64,000 nucleotides of DNA, taken from assembly GCF_000209165.1 (NCBI RefSeq), contig NC_009044.1, positions 434,001 through 498,000 on the forward strand. The letters run 5' to 3'. Of the stretch, positions 41,795-52,174 are shown one piece after another; position 1 is the stretch's first letter; each line of letters begins with the position of its first letter. This stretch comes from Scheffersomyces stipitis CBS 6054. Lineage: Eukaryota; Ascomycota; Pichiomycetes; Serinales; Debaryomycetaceae. Position numbers and translations under genes: made by a program. The notes beneath the pieces were generated by a model, which did not search any database, was not told the DNA's origin, and was given only the letters and a program-made list of their open reading frames with translations.

Positions 41795-44700
41795 TCAATA
41801 GAAGGGACACCAGCCAAAGTATATAAGTGCCAAATTGTCGGGGCTTGAAGCTTCTTGTACCAATTCTCTTACTGTAGCTTCCACACTGAGTCCACCTACA
41901 GCCAACTTGTTGGCCACACCAAGAACTGCTCTGCCAGCTTCAGAACCATCTTCTTGAAGCTTTACACTAGTGACGCCGCCACCTTCTTCCTGTAATTTCT
42001 TCTTACGAATAGGGGATATGGACCACGAATACAACGGATCCCATCTCAAAACTTCAAGAATAGACAAGATGTTCTCCTTGTTTTCTTGCAACACTCGGAA
42101 GGTGTGTTCACAAGACCTTTTGAAAACACCTTCCACACCAGTACTTCCAAACCCGTCAACTATGTCTCTAGTCAATCTGAACGGAACGGTTTCTGGGATG
42201 GGCAATCTAGTTCCCTGGTCAAAGGCCACACCAAGATCAATATGGATTGGCTCGCCAGTACTTTTATCCAATAAGATATTATTACAGTGCCTATCCCCCA
42301 AACCCAATATATGGCCAACAATTGAGGTTGTTGCAATTCCTCTCGTGTAAGCGATCCTACTATCAAACCAAACATCAGGAGTGAGAAATGTATCCATAAA
42401 GAAATGATGTAGAACTGGTTTGATTTTGTCTGTGATATGTCTGAAAACTCTTTGACGTTCCAATTTTTCTCCCGACTGGCATTCTTTCATCAATTCCCTT
42501 GCCTTTTCAAGTTTTATCTTGTCGTACTTCAAATGATAAGGTTTAATAATATCAATAAGTGCAATAGAATTCGCCACAAACTCAATAATTCCGGCAGTTG
42601 GGCCAAGTGGAACAGCCTTGTAGGTTCTGATTGTCAAATTTCTCTTTGCAGCATCCTTGTCTTTAATGAAAATTTGATTAACCTTCTCAAATACCTGCTC
42701 CATAATTGAGTCTTGGCGTAAGTCGTCTGTACCATGCTTCAATAACATCCTATGAGTCGTACCATCTGAAAGGGTGAATGTAGCAATTTTGGGCAAACTC
42801 AACCCTGAAGCAGCAATTGAAACCTTCTCATCAATTTTAGCAAGGACAGGAACATCTCTATAATTACTGTTCTGATCTACTGCGAGATCCTTTGTTGGTG
42901 GTGGTATTCTTGACAAGCCATGTAGCCAGTAATTCCCAATATCCAACTTTTCCAAGTGCAACGATTTTCCTCGAGACACCTTGTGAGCCGAAAGAATAGA
43001 TGCTTCCAAACAGAAAGATTCAATTGGTTTCAAAGTCTGGGAAACAAATATTGTATCGGCTGAAAGAAGTCTATTCCAGATTTTGCGGGCTGCCGCACGT
43101 TTGGAACCCATTATAGCATCTTTCAGATCGCTTGTAAGTTTCTCATTCATCAAGGAGAAAAGTTGATACAATGTGTGGTAGGGATGAGCAGTACATATCT
43201 TATGGACAATTTCTGACAACGTTCTCTGGAACTCTGTGCTCTCATTAGCCAATCTCGAAATCAATTGTGTGCTCAAATTAACCAAGAGGTACGAAGGAAT
43301 TCCAAGGATTTGCAAACGCAACTTATCATTCAACTCATCTTTAAACGACAATTCCAACCAAAGAGCAAGGAACTTATCTAAAGGCTCCTGGTTATCCCAT
43401 CCAATACTTTCCAAGTAGTATTGGATCGCCCTTTCGGAAAAGTCTTCTCTGCTTCGCTTTGCCCTTTCCAAGTCAGATACCTCACTCAGCAACTGATTTT
43501 TCAATTTCGAATAGAATCTTTGAACTGATTTCTTCTCTTCAGCTGGAACACTTGTGCGTCCATAGTGTGCCTTCAATTCTTCGATTTCCACCTTTTTTTC
43601 CATCACCTGTTTCTCCAACTTCGAAATTTCTTCATTCAAATTCCTCGACTTATACTGATTCTCACAGTATTTTGCTAGCATTTGGAATATCTTTCTTTGC
43701 TCGCTGCCATCCGACAATTCAAGAGCTTTTTCAGAGATTGGCCTTACATACTCTTCCATAATGAAGTCTGGCGCAGCCTGTCTTGACTCTGATAACCAGC
43801 GAACAGTGAGTGCCTTGAGATACGTTTCCGAATGATTGTAGTTCGTAAGAGGAGAATCAATACCCTTATTCATAGACTCAGTAGAGATCATGGCGACAGG
43901 AATACTAGTTTGTCCATTGGACCATAGAGTACACGCAGAGACGAACTCAACAAGCTCCTTGATACCTTTCACTTCTTGAAGTTTTGTTTTGGCTACCGAA
44001 TCAGCACAAATCATAGCATTGATCATTTTCTGTACTTCCTTGGAACTACTTGTCAATTTGTTATATCTTACCAAGTAGTTGAGTACCCCGAGCCATGCAT
44101 TCTCCTGAGAGATATTTCTTGCTTCAACAGGGTAATCTGCCAATATTTGAAATGCAATTCGTCTCGCCAAAATGATACTTTCGGAAAGAGAGCTATCTGA
44201 CTTTTCAAACCAATCAGTTTCCTTGTCGAAGCCAAACACAATTTCATTTAAATCCTTAACATCTTTCGTGAACAAACTTTCAATGCTGGATATAGTTGCT
44301 AATGACTTCATCCACACCATTGTGTTAAGTCTGTAGTCCTTCAGGCTCAAAGAATCATTAATTAGTCTATCCTTTTTCAATAGCACATCAACGAGTGTTT
44401 CTTGACAAACCTCTAAGGAACGGTAGGGATAATCATGGACCTGTTTCAAGACTTTATAGACAATTTCCTGTTCTGTGATGGCATCTTTCGGTATCGGGAT
44501 GTCCCAACTGTTCAATTTCCACCCCCAATCATATACCTGATCCTGGAGTTGAAATAAGCTGGTGGAATTACTTAATATTCGAGACACACCCAACATACCA
44601 CTGCTATTCATTGATTGAAGAATATTTGTTGGTCGACTTCCAAAGCTTAACGCAATCGACGAATCAAAAATGGCACTGCTGAATGCCAATTGTTCCATGG

Positions 44701-47700
44701 AAGACGAATTTCTATTCACCATTGACAACACAAAATCCAATGATGGCTCCTCTTTCAATCCAAAGATCAAATCCTCGTCATCTATTGATTCATAGACTTT
44801 TCTTGTTAGAGTATTACTAACCAATATGCTTCTTTTGGGGTCTTCATAAAAACATGCCTCGAGAAGCATCATGGAAGTTTTATATCTATTAATTGATGCT
44901 GCCATTTCACTAAATGATACCACATCTAAGTCCCGAGTGACATCCACGAATTGACCGAGACCCATTTGAGCTCCCATTCGTAGATACAAGACGACATCTA
45001 GAAAGAATGAAATACACATTGTATCCTTGGTTCTGATACTGGAGAATTGAGACAACAACATCCTTATATTCTTGATAGCAACTTTACCTTTTGTAAGAAG
45101 ATAAAAACATATCAAATTAGGTAATTGTTTGGCAGAAAAAGAATTAACTTTTGCAGCAAACGTTGAAATCAACGGAGCAATTGAGGTGGAACTAGCCAAT
45201 TCTTGATTTATCGCAAGAAACAATCTGGTAGACCAAATACCGAAACTGGAAGTGGAGATAAGACTGTCAAGATTGTTGATAACATAACTTAATGTATCTC
45301 CAAGAAAATCTAACTCATATTCATCATTGAGCAAGATGCATGCGTGAAAATCAAGTGGTGTAATATGACCTTCAAGTTGTCTGTAAATATCATCAAAATC
45401 GAGAAACTTCAGAATTTCTGACTTCGACCGTTCGTATTTGTACATCAATACCCCCAAAATCGATTCTGCACAAGCAGCAACCTCGAAGTCGTCACTTAAA
45501 GAGTGTGCTATGACTTCTTTAACTAAGGGATTTAAACTGTTGACTTCTGATTGGAATGCTGCTGATGGAATCCCGCGATATTCATTTGAAGGAAACGCAT
45601 ACCCCGACTTATTCCATCCACCATGTAAATAATAGGATGACAAGTACTTTGCACTCCAGATATTGAATTTGTTAGTTTGAAGAGCGAATTGACCACTATT
45701 GCATTGCATCAAGATCTTGGCGACATTTTGGAGTTTGCCACTATCATTGTATTCATCGATTGTTTCAAAAGTCAAGGAAATTAAAATCAAGATATACTTA
45801 AATGTAGCATCAGTGAATATGGACATTTCTTTAGTGTCATTGAGATAAGTCTCCACGGTTAACGTAGAAAGAGTATTCTTAAATGATGCAGCATCTCTTT
45901 TCAACTGTCCAATTGCAGCCATCAATATTGGTCTAATCGTTCTCTTTTCGCCAATTCTCCTTGCGTAGCTCATTAATTGAGAACTTAATTCTCTATCTAC
46001 AAGAGGTAAATTTTGCAGATTTAACATAACAGCAACCATACGAATGACAATAAGAAGGGTGGAGTTGTCACCATACGTGTGGAAATTGTCAACTTTTAAG
46101 AGGAGGTAAAACCGACAAATCTCAGGAAATAGGTCAGGAACACAGACGAAAGGATTTAAAGTGTCCACTATTAGGCTCATAATTTGCACATTATGAATAT
46201 GTTCACTACCAAGAATGCAGATCAATTTAAGTTTTCGAATTACTACAATTTTCTGCTCATTGGAAAGCGATTGATGAAGAAGAAGTAGAGAAACCCGACG
46301 AAATATAAAGTATATCTGTCGCGGTTCCCAAAAGCTATCCTTCTTAGATCCATACTTTTCTGAAATTTTCTGCATTAGCTCCAACGACGAATTCAACGGC
46401 ACCATTATCACTCCAGGAAAATTCAAGACTTTAGAATTCTTTGAAATCAAAGTACTTGCAACTTTATTGGAATTGTATTTATCAATTAGTAAGTCTTCTC
46501 TCGTTAAATCAGTGTGGCTAATTATCTCAGAAACAATTAGGATATGCTTATCAATAAACTCCTGTTTGAAAGAATCTTTTAAATAGGACAAGACGACATT
46601 GAAAACAGCATTTCTTATCCCTTCTCTTGTATAGGCAATGGAAATTATAAGCGGTAAGCTTTCAGAAACTAGAGTTGCCACGTCTGTATTTCTGAGTTTC
46701 GATAATGTTAGCCATAACGATTCGTAAGATCTTTCTTGGTCTTGTTTGGTACTTATTGTTATGGAAACCAACTCTTTGTGGTTTTCCAAGTAGAACTTTT
46801 CTTGATCAGGATAGCCGAATAAGAAATACGGAAACTGGTGCAAGCTGTCAAATTTCCACCAACACAAGAGAAGCTCAAGTTTGTAGGCTTTGAACAACAC
46901 CCTTGGTTTTTCAATGCCAATAAATTCACAAATCATTTTCAAGCCATGTTCCAAGTATGGAACGAAAAATTTAAACCTAGAACATTCAAGCAAGTTAAAT
47001 AATGATGAAAGCATGACCTGAGATGAGCTTAGAGTCAAGCTACTAAAGAACATCGCGTACGTTGCGCAGGTTTCAATTGACTCCTCTGGAGTTGAGAAAT
47101 TCATGAACAATTCACTGTATAAGTTTGCTTGTGATAAAGAAGTGGAAGATTTCAATAGCATCACTAAATGGGGAACAAGGTCTATTTTGTTAGAATTAGA
47201 ACAATTGGAGAATTTGAGGAGGAATATAGATGTAAGCTGGTTGGTAGTCATAAATGTCTCGTCATTAAGGTCCACGAATCGAATTATAAATTCGCAAAAG
47301 CTAGTCATTGCAACCTCGGTAAGAATCAAATCTTTAGTCCCACATTGTATTAACCACATACACATGTCATAGTAGTCCTTCTTGAAGTTCTCATCTGTAG
47401 CTTTGATAACAATAGGCAACACTATCTTCAAAAACTGTGAAATAGTGGTTAATGTCAATTCTGATCGCTCATAGTTCTGATCAACCAATATCTTTTCACC
47501 AAATATTCTAACTAATCTTCCAAGTAGGTCTAAAGGTACGGACAAAATGTCAAATGAATTTGTTTCAAACTCTTTAACCAAAGCGTGAAATGCGTATACC
47601 AATTGGTTTGGCGGCAAATCATCAAAATAGGTACAGACAACTGTGAAGGTGACTCCCACGTCCTTTTCAATATACTTGTGTGTGACAAATATAAATTTGA

Positions 47701-50530
47701 GAACTTCGATACAAGGCACTTTCTCGTAATCTAACTGAAAACCACAATACTCCTGAGCCGATGATCCAAGAGAAGGTACTGGACTACTTCTATTAACATC
47801 CGAAAATTCCTCGTCAAATACACTTCTTGACTCTTGAACAACCACTTCTTCACCAAATTGCAGCACTATTTGCTCAGAGAATGTCTTCAATAGTCTATCA
47901 AAAGGGAATACTATAGCGAACTTCTTCTTCATCTCAGATCTTAAATATCCACTTCTATTACTGAAGATGTGATCAAGATCAATTTGATTGTATAACAGCA
48001 AAAAGTGCGTTAATTCCTCAATTGTCATTCTTCGAACCGCAATCGTCTTCAATATTTCACAACTTTGCTCTTCAAATAAAGACGCTACACTGTCAAATCG
48101 TGGCATTCCTCTTAGAGGACTGTAAATTCCTTGAGACACAAAGTACCATTCAAACAATAATGTTGAGGTAGAAAATCCGTGAACAGTTCCCAATATCCTC
48201 AGCATTAATTGTTCAATATTGTTGTTGCGACTTATTCCATCTATGACAAACAGTAACGAAGATGAAATAGGAGGTTTCTTTAAGGCAATGAATTCGTTCA
48301 AGTCTTCACTATAATTCAGAAATGAACACGCCTCGTATAGAGAGCCATTGTAGCTATCTGGTAGATACTTGGACTCGCGGACTGAAACGCTCTCACCAGA
48401 GATCCACATTATGAATTCAGCAAGACCCTGACATTCCAGTTGAAGGTCATTGCGTTTTACATCGAAGAAATGGCTCCATTTCAATAACAACCAGTCCTGG
48501 ATTCTCTCGCCTAATATGAACTTCTTCGCCAGATTGTTGGCTCTGACAATCTTGGCTATAGAATACCAAAATAGAAAGCTCTCCGTAGAAATCGAGAATG
48601 GACCTACTATCTCTACCATATCTATGATACTGTCTATCTGAGATGTGAGCGATTCATCTAGTTTCTTGGTCAAATCATTTGAGTTACAAACCAAAGTGAA
48701 TATGAGATTGCAGGAGTACTTGAACAACTCCTCATTCTTCACCAATGGCAAAGCAATGTTTAACAATAGTTGAGAGTAATGATGATGACGAGAATGCCAA
48801 TTCAAAGACTTGATCTTGATCAAACCGTTACTTGCAAGAAGAGGCCAGAAGCTCAACTCAGAATACTTGAACAAATACAATATGTTTTTCATGATAATTG
48901 AAGCCCTGAAACTTCCATTGTCGTTGGATTCGCCTAAAGTGAAATCAAAAGTTGTGTCGTTAATACTTTTATCTATTGATTGAAATGTCCCATCTGGTGT
49001 CTCTGAGCTATCAGCATCTTCAGACTCAAACTCATTATCAAGATCAAACGCTTCAAGGTAGAAAGTCAAGATCTGCAAACCAACCTGCTGTTCACGAATG
49101 TCCTGACGTTCGCCAATCAATGTGTTACAGAATTCTAACAAATTTCGCGAGTTGGACAAAGCAATTCCTACGGTATCCCATTTCTGTCTTTTCTTAGGCT
49201 GCTGTTGTAGGATGGTCGACAAAACCAACATATTAGATGTTTTGGCTACGGTCTGTTTCAAACAGAAATACGAGTGAAGCAACTTGGTGAGCCCGAGACA
49301 GAGTAGCCACGGTTTATGATCTTGTGACTTCAAATATATGGAGTTTAAGTTGAACCAGTCTCGTCGAAGTGTCTCAGTGTGTAGTATTCCTATGCATCCT
49401 ACATCTAGATGAAAATCCGACATCAGAAGACGTGATATAAGGCTGATTATAAGGTTACCAATACTGTGAACCAAGTACTCGTTGGAATCTGCAGACACTT
49501 TTCCGCTGAATGGCAACAATCGTTTTGGTTCATCGCGAGTTTCGCTTACAAAGGAACGAATCAGAATGTCATCTTCATCTTCGTCAGACTCTTCTGGCTG
49601 ATGTGGTTGTTCACTTATCATAGTACCATTATCGTCTGTGAGCTTGGGAAGCTTCAGTAGATCAATATAGTTGTGAGTAGCGGAAAGGTTGAGAAAGACC
49701 AAGAACTCATTCATGAGCTTATCCAACTGGGTCAGATAGAAGCGCAGCATTATGTTAGTTCCCAAACGAATAAGTCTATTTACAAAGCGAAAGTCTTCAG
49801 TAGCGAGAACTATAATGAGTTTATTGATAATCTTGAAAATGGTAATAGCTAGAACAGACTCTTTAAGAGTCTTAGCTGCTTTCTCTAAAAGACTCAGAAG
49901 TCTAAAGTAAATCGTATGGTCTAGCAAATGCATATAGCTAATAGACATATGCGTGTCACATTGAAGAAGATTGGCCAATGCTGAAAACAGCTCCTGTAAC
50001 AATTTTCCATGATTCGATATGCCTTGTATACCTTGCATATCGCTCAAGATGTCTGCTATCAAGTGGGTAACGAAGTTGAAGATCAGTTTCCATTCATCAC
50101 GATTCAAGTGTTCTTTGAAGTAATTCTTGGAAATCACAGTAGATAAGATTCTTAGGAAATCGTACGAACACGGCTCTAGTTGTTGGTTATCTGCGGCGAA
50201 ATTGGCTATGATTCCTTCTACCAAATCGTAGTAGCCACGAAATTTCAACTGTAACGACATATCATTGATGGCCCGTTCACATATGATTCTTACAGCAGAG
50301 GAGGCCCGACTCAATCGAAGCAGTACTGGTGCCAATTTGTTGTTGTAGTAGATTTTGGCCTCTTTCTTTATCAAGTCAAATATGCCCCGAATAAGAATTC
50401 GGAATTGTTTAGAGTTAAGTCTGAACTTAGCCAGAGTCATATCTTCTAGTAATGTCAAAGCATCATTGCGGTCTTTGATCTTAGACAGCTGCAACGACGA
50501 CACTACCCTGTTGATGTCGAGGGTCGACAT
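41795..50530 (-). CDS. TEL1: Tel1, ATM-family checkpoint kinase
   Basis: 2911 codons in one uninterrupted frame (S. cerevisiae Tel1 2787). The extreme N-terminus has the TAN motif (residues 13-28, with LSKIKDRNDALTLL), specific to ATM/Tel1 and needed for telomere and damage functions. Most of the protein is helical HEAT-type repeats, then the FAT domain and the PI3K-like kinase. The kinase has a GTDDLRQD activation-related motif (DDLRQD from 2602), the catalytic loop GLGDRHCNN (D2746, H2748) and the metal-binding IDLGVAFDQG (D2765). The C-terminus is a FATC domain ending FGWCPFY. Tel1 is recruited to breaks and short telomeres by Xrs2/MRX and phosphorylates S/T-Q targets. Confidence 0.97.
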   Translation of the reverse strand: MSTLDINRVVSSLQLSKIKDRNDALTLLEDMTLAKFRLNSKQFRILIRGIFDLIKKEAKIYYNNKLAPVLLRLSRASSAVRIICERAINDMSLQLKFRGYYDLVEGIIANFAADNQQLEPCSYDFLRILSTVISKNYFKEHLNRDEWKLIFNFVTHLIADILSDMQGIQGISNHGKLLQELFSALANLLQCDTHMSISYMHLLDHTIYFRLLSLLEKAAKTLKESVLAITIFKIINKLIIVLATEDFRFVNRLIRLGTNIMLRFYLTQLDKLMNEFLVFLNLSATHNYIDLLKLPKLTDDNGTMISEQPHQPEESDEDEDDILIRSFVSETRDEPKRLLPFSGKVSADSNEYLVHSIGNLIISLISRLLMSDFHLDVGCIGILHTETLRRDWFNLNSIYLKSQDHKPWLLCLGLTKLLHSYFCLKQTVAKTSNMLVLSTILQQQPKKRQKWDTVGIALSNSRNLLEFCNTLIGERQDIREQQVGLQILTFYLEAFDLDNEFESEDADSSETPDGTFQSIDKSINDTTFDFTLGESNDNGSFRASIIMKNILYLFKYSELSFWPLLASNGLIKIKSLNWHSRHHHYSQLLLNIALPLVKNEELFKYSCNLIFTLVCNSNDLTKKLDESLTSQIDSIIDMVEIVGPFSISTESFLFWYSIAKIVRANNLAKKFILGERIQDWLLLKWSHFFDVKRNDLQLECQGLAEFIMWISGESVSVRESKYLPDSYNGSLYEACSFLNYSEDLNEFIALKKPPISSSLLFVIDGISRNNNIEQLMLRILGTVHGFSTSTLLFEWYFVSQGIYSPLRGMPRFDSVASLFEEQSCEILKTIAVRRMTIEELTHFLLLYNQIDLDHIFSNRSGYLRSEMKKKFAIVFPFDRLLKTFSEQIVLQFGEEVVVQESRSVFDEEFSDVNRSSPVPSLGSSAQEYCGFQLDYEKVPCIEVLKFIFVTHKYIEKDVGVTFTVVCTYFDDLPPNQLVYAFHALVKEFETNSFDILSVPLDLLGRLVRIFGEKILVDQNYERSELTLTTISQFLKIVLPIVIKATDENFKKDYYDMCMWLIQCGTKDLILTEVAMTSFCEFIIRFVDLNDETFMTTNQLTSIFLLKFSNCSNSNKIDLVPHLVMLLKSSTSLSQANLYSELFMNFSTPEESIETCATYAMFFSSLTLSSSQVMLSSLFNLLECSRFKFFVPYLEHGLKMICEFIGIEKPRVLFKAYKLELLLCWWKFDSLHQFPYFLFGYPDQEKFYLENHKELVSITISTKQDQERSYESLWLTLSKLRNTDVATLVSESLPLIISIAYTREGIRNAVFNVVLSYLKDSFKQEFIDKHILIVSEIISHTDLTREDLLIDKYNSNKVASTLISKNSKVLNFPGVIMVPLNSSLELMQKISEKYGSKKDSFWEPRQIYFIFRRVSLLLLHQSLSNEQKIVVIRKLKLICILGSEHIHNVQIMSLIVDTLNPFVCVPDLFPEICRFYLLLKVDNFHTYGDNSTLLIVIRMVAVMLNLQNLPLVDRELSSQLMSYARRIGEKRTIRPILMAAIGQLKRDAASFKNTLSTLTVETYLNDTKEMSIFTDATFKYILILISLTFETIDEYNDSGKLQNVAKILMQCNSGQFALQTNKFNIWSAKYLSSYYLHGGWNKSGYAFPSNEYRGIPSAAFQSEVNSLNPLVKEVIAHSLSDDFEVAACAESILGVLMYKYERSKSEILKFLDFDDIYRQLEGHITPLDFHACILLNDEYELDFLGDTLSYVINNLDSLISTSSFGIWSTRLFLAINQELASSTSIAPLISTFAAKVNSFSAKQLPNLICFYLLTKGKVAIKNIRMLLSQFSSIRTKDTMCISFFLDVVLYLRMGAQMGLGQFVDVTRDLDVVSFSEMAASINRYKTSMMLLEACFYEDPKRSILVSNTLTRKVYESIDDEDLIFGLKEEPSLDFVLSMVNRNSSSMEQLAFSSAIFDSSIALSFGSRPTNILQSMNSSGMLGVSRILSNSTSLFQLQDQVYDWGWKLNSWDIPIPKDAITEQEIVYKVLKQVHDYPYRSLEVCQETLVDVLLKKDRLINDSLSLKDYRLNTMVWMKSLATISSIESLFTKDVKDLNEIVFGFDKETDWFEKSDSSLSESIILARRIAFQILADYPVEARNISQENAWLGVLNYLVRYNKLTSSSKEVQKMINAMICADSVAKTKLQEVKGIKELVEFVSACTLWSNGQTSIPVAMISTESMNKGIDSPLTNYNHSETYLKALTVRWLSESRQAAPDFIMEEYVRPISEKALELSDGSEQRKIFQMLAKYCENQYKSRNLNEEISKLEKQVMEKKVEIEELKAHYGRTSVPAEEKKSVQRFYSKLKNQLLSEVSDLERAKRSREDFSERAIQYYLESIGWDNQEPLDKFLALWLELSFKDELNDKLRLQILGIPSYLLVNLSTQLISRLANESTEFQRTLSEIVHKICTAHPYHTLYQLFSLMNEKLTSDLKDAIMGSKRAAARKIWNRLLSADTIFVSQTLKPIESFCLEASILSAHKVSRGKSLHLEKLDIGNYWLHGLSRIPPPTKDLAVDQNSNYRDVPVLAKIDEKVSIAASGLSLPKIATFTLSDGTTHRMLLKHGTDDLRQDSIMEQVFEKVNQIFIKDKDAAKRNLTIRTYKAVPLGPTAGIIEFVANSIALIDIIKPYHLKYDKIKLEKARELMKECQSGEKLERQRVFRHITDKIKPVLHHFFMDTFLTPDVWFDSRIAYTRGIATTSIVGHILGLGDRHCNNILLDKSTGEPIHIDLGVAFDQGTRLPIPETVPFRLTRDIVDGFGSTGVEGVFKRSCEHTFRVLQENKENILSILEVLRWDPLYSWSISPIRKKKLQEEGGGVTSVKLQEDGSEAGRAVLGVANKLAVGGLSVEATVRELVQEASSPDNLALIYFGWCPFY

Positions 50531-51305
50531 TGGTGAAGTGGATTCTATCTGAGTTGAATAGAGTAATCGAAAATTCGATTTGTAGACGCGAATAGGTGCA
50601 AAAAATGCATATAGAGAAATGAACCAGGAGGTAAGGAAGAGTGATAACTAGAACAAGCAAATGCGTCGAGAAGCGTATTAAGATTAGAGAAGACGTCCAG
50701 AGACTACCTGGACTACCTGGACAAGCTGTTGAAATAGTTGAAACATTCTATTTGACTTGCGTTGTCTAAGGATTATGTCTCATAGTTAAGATAGGTCGAA
50801 ATCTATATCTTGCGAGAGCTGCCAGTAAGAGATATGTTTCCTCTAGTTTATGAAACGATTCTCAGTCGTGTTCTCAAGAACATATATAATAAGAATACAT
50901 AGGACCATTCACTGGTCTTTTGAAAATAGTGAGTTCTATGAACAATCAGAAACACTCGGCAACTATGTGCAATTGAATTGAATAAAGAAAGCACATTCCA
51001 AGTGTTAAAGAATCGAACGAATATCACACTAAACAAGAGAGAGACAATCCTATTACAATATCAAACCAGGAGACAGAACCAATCTACCATCATGTAGTCT
51101 TGTCTTTATCTTTTTTATGTTTCTAAATCGTGCTTCATCTGGTTCGCTTGTCTTGGCCCAATTAGGAAGTATGCTGCTACAATCTGACGATATTTGCACC
51201 CAAACATACTCAGAACTCATTAGATTAGAGGAAACCTACAAACTATTATAAACAGCGATATATACAACTAACATAAAATGTTCTCTTGTCGCATACACTT
51301 TATTC
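50531..51305. other. Divergent intergenic region TEL1 / small membrane protein
   Basis: AT-rich. Contains a 9-bp direct duplication ACTACCTGG (50703-50720) and, just before the right-hand gene, a TATTATAAAC element near 51244. An upstream out-of-frame ATG lies at 51278. Confidence 0.6.
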
Positions 51306-51737
51306 ATGTTGGAACTCGAGGTAAGACAACTCTCTCCAGTGGAGGGAAATTTGAACTACACAGATACGGAGAGATGCCAATGTTCAACATGCCACTTTTG
51401 CCGAAGATGGCACCAAACATGTGTTCGAATGCTATTCTCTGGTCTTCTATTTCCTCCACTTTGGCTCTGTTCCTCGGTCTTCATCATTGGTGGACTTATC
51501 TACTACTGTGACGAGAGACCACTAAGATTCGACAGCTTTATTCAGGTGTTTTCGGCGATCATAGTATCTAATAACGAACACGAGAGTGAAGATCTTCGGT
51601 TTGTCAGCCACCACAATAAAACCAGAGCCAATTTGGTTAGCTTGGTGTGGTACAACTTTGTGGCTACGACTATGTACGGTTTCCTTATCTGGATGTTGAT
51701 ATATCCTCTTCTATATGGTATTCATAGGGTCCACTGA
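51306..51737 (+). CDS. Uncharacterised small Cys-rich two-helix membrane protein
   Basis: 143 codons. I do not recognise the family. Residues 24-39 form a dense Cys cluster, CQCSTCHFCRRWHQTC (C24, C26, C29, C32, C39 plus two His), a possible metal-binding element. Two strongly hydrophobic segments follow at about 43-67 and 112-137, separated by a polar loop (about 68-110), with a short basic end. The ordered layout over 143 codons argues for a real gene. It has no clear S. cerevisiae counterpart that I can name. A second frame starting at 51278 (77 codons) overlaps its first half, and its ATG would be met first by scanning ribosomes. Confidence 0.6.
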   Translation: MLELEVRQLSPVEGNLNYTDTERCQCSTCHFCRRWHQTCVRMLFSGLLFPPLWLCSSVFIIGGLIYYCDERPLRFDSFIQVFSAIIVSNNEHESEDLRFVSHHNKTRANLVSLVWYNFVATTMYGFLIWMLIYPLLYGIHRVH

Positions 51738-52174
51738 AGTTCGAGCTCCTAGACGAAATTATAAGGATGAGCTGGAGAAAAAAGAAAAAAGTTCGAGAAT
51801 TTAGATACAACTACAAAGAAGAATAGAAGAATCCTATACACATATGTATATATATTTGTGTGATTGCACCGACTGATGAAACAAATAAATATATAAATTC
51901 TAGATAAATTTCACTGGATCCGTAAACCGTACTGCATATACCAGTATCGATAATTCTCTCCATCTGACTCCATCTGCCCGACGCGCATCCGACGAGCACC
52001 TGACTCTGGCTACCGAGTCAAAATCGAGTCAAAACATCTACAATTTTCACAACTTCAGAAATATATAAAGCTGAATATCCAATTTTTTCCATTGCTGGTT
52101 GTTCTTAGCTTCAGAGACTAGTATTCGTAGATTCCAGCCTCTCCATTGCGGCGTACATCTTTATTCTTTCAAAA
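51738..52174. other. Intergenic, GCV1 promoter
   Basis: AT-rich with a GC-richer block near 51975-52010. CGAGTCAAAA occurs twice about 11 bp apart (52014-52034). TATA-like ATATATAAAG lies near 52060. No gene seen. Confidence 0.6.
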
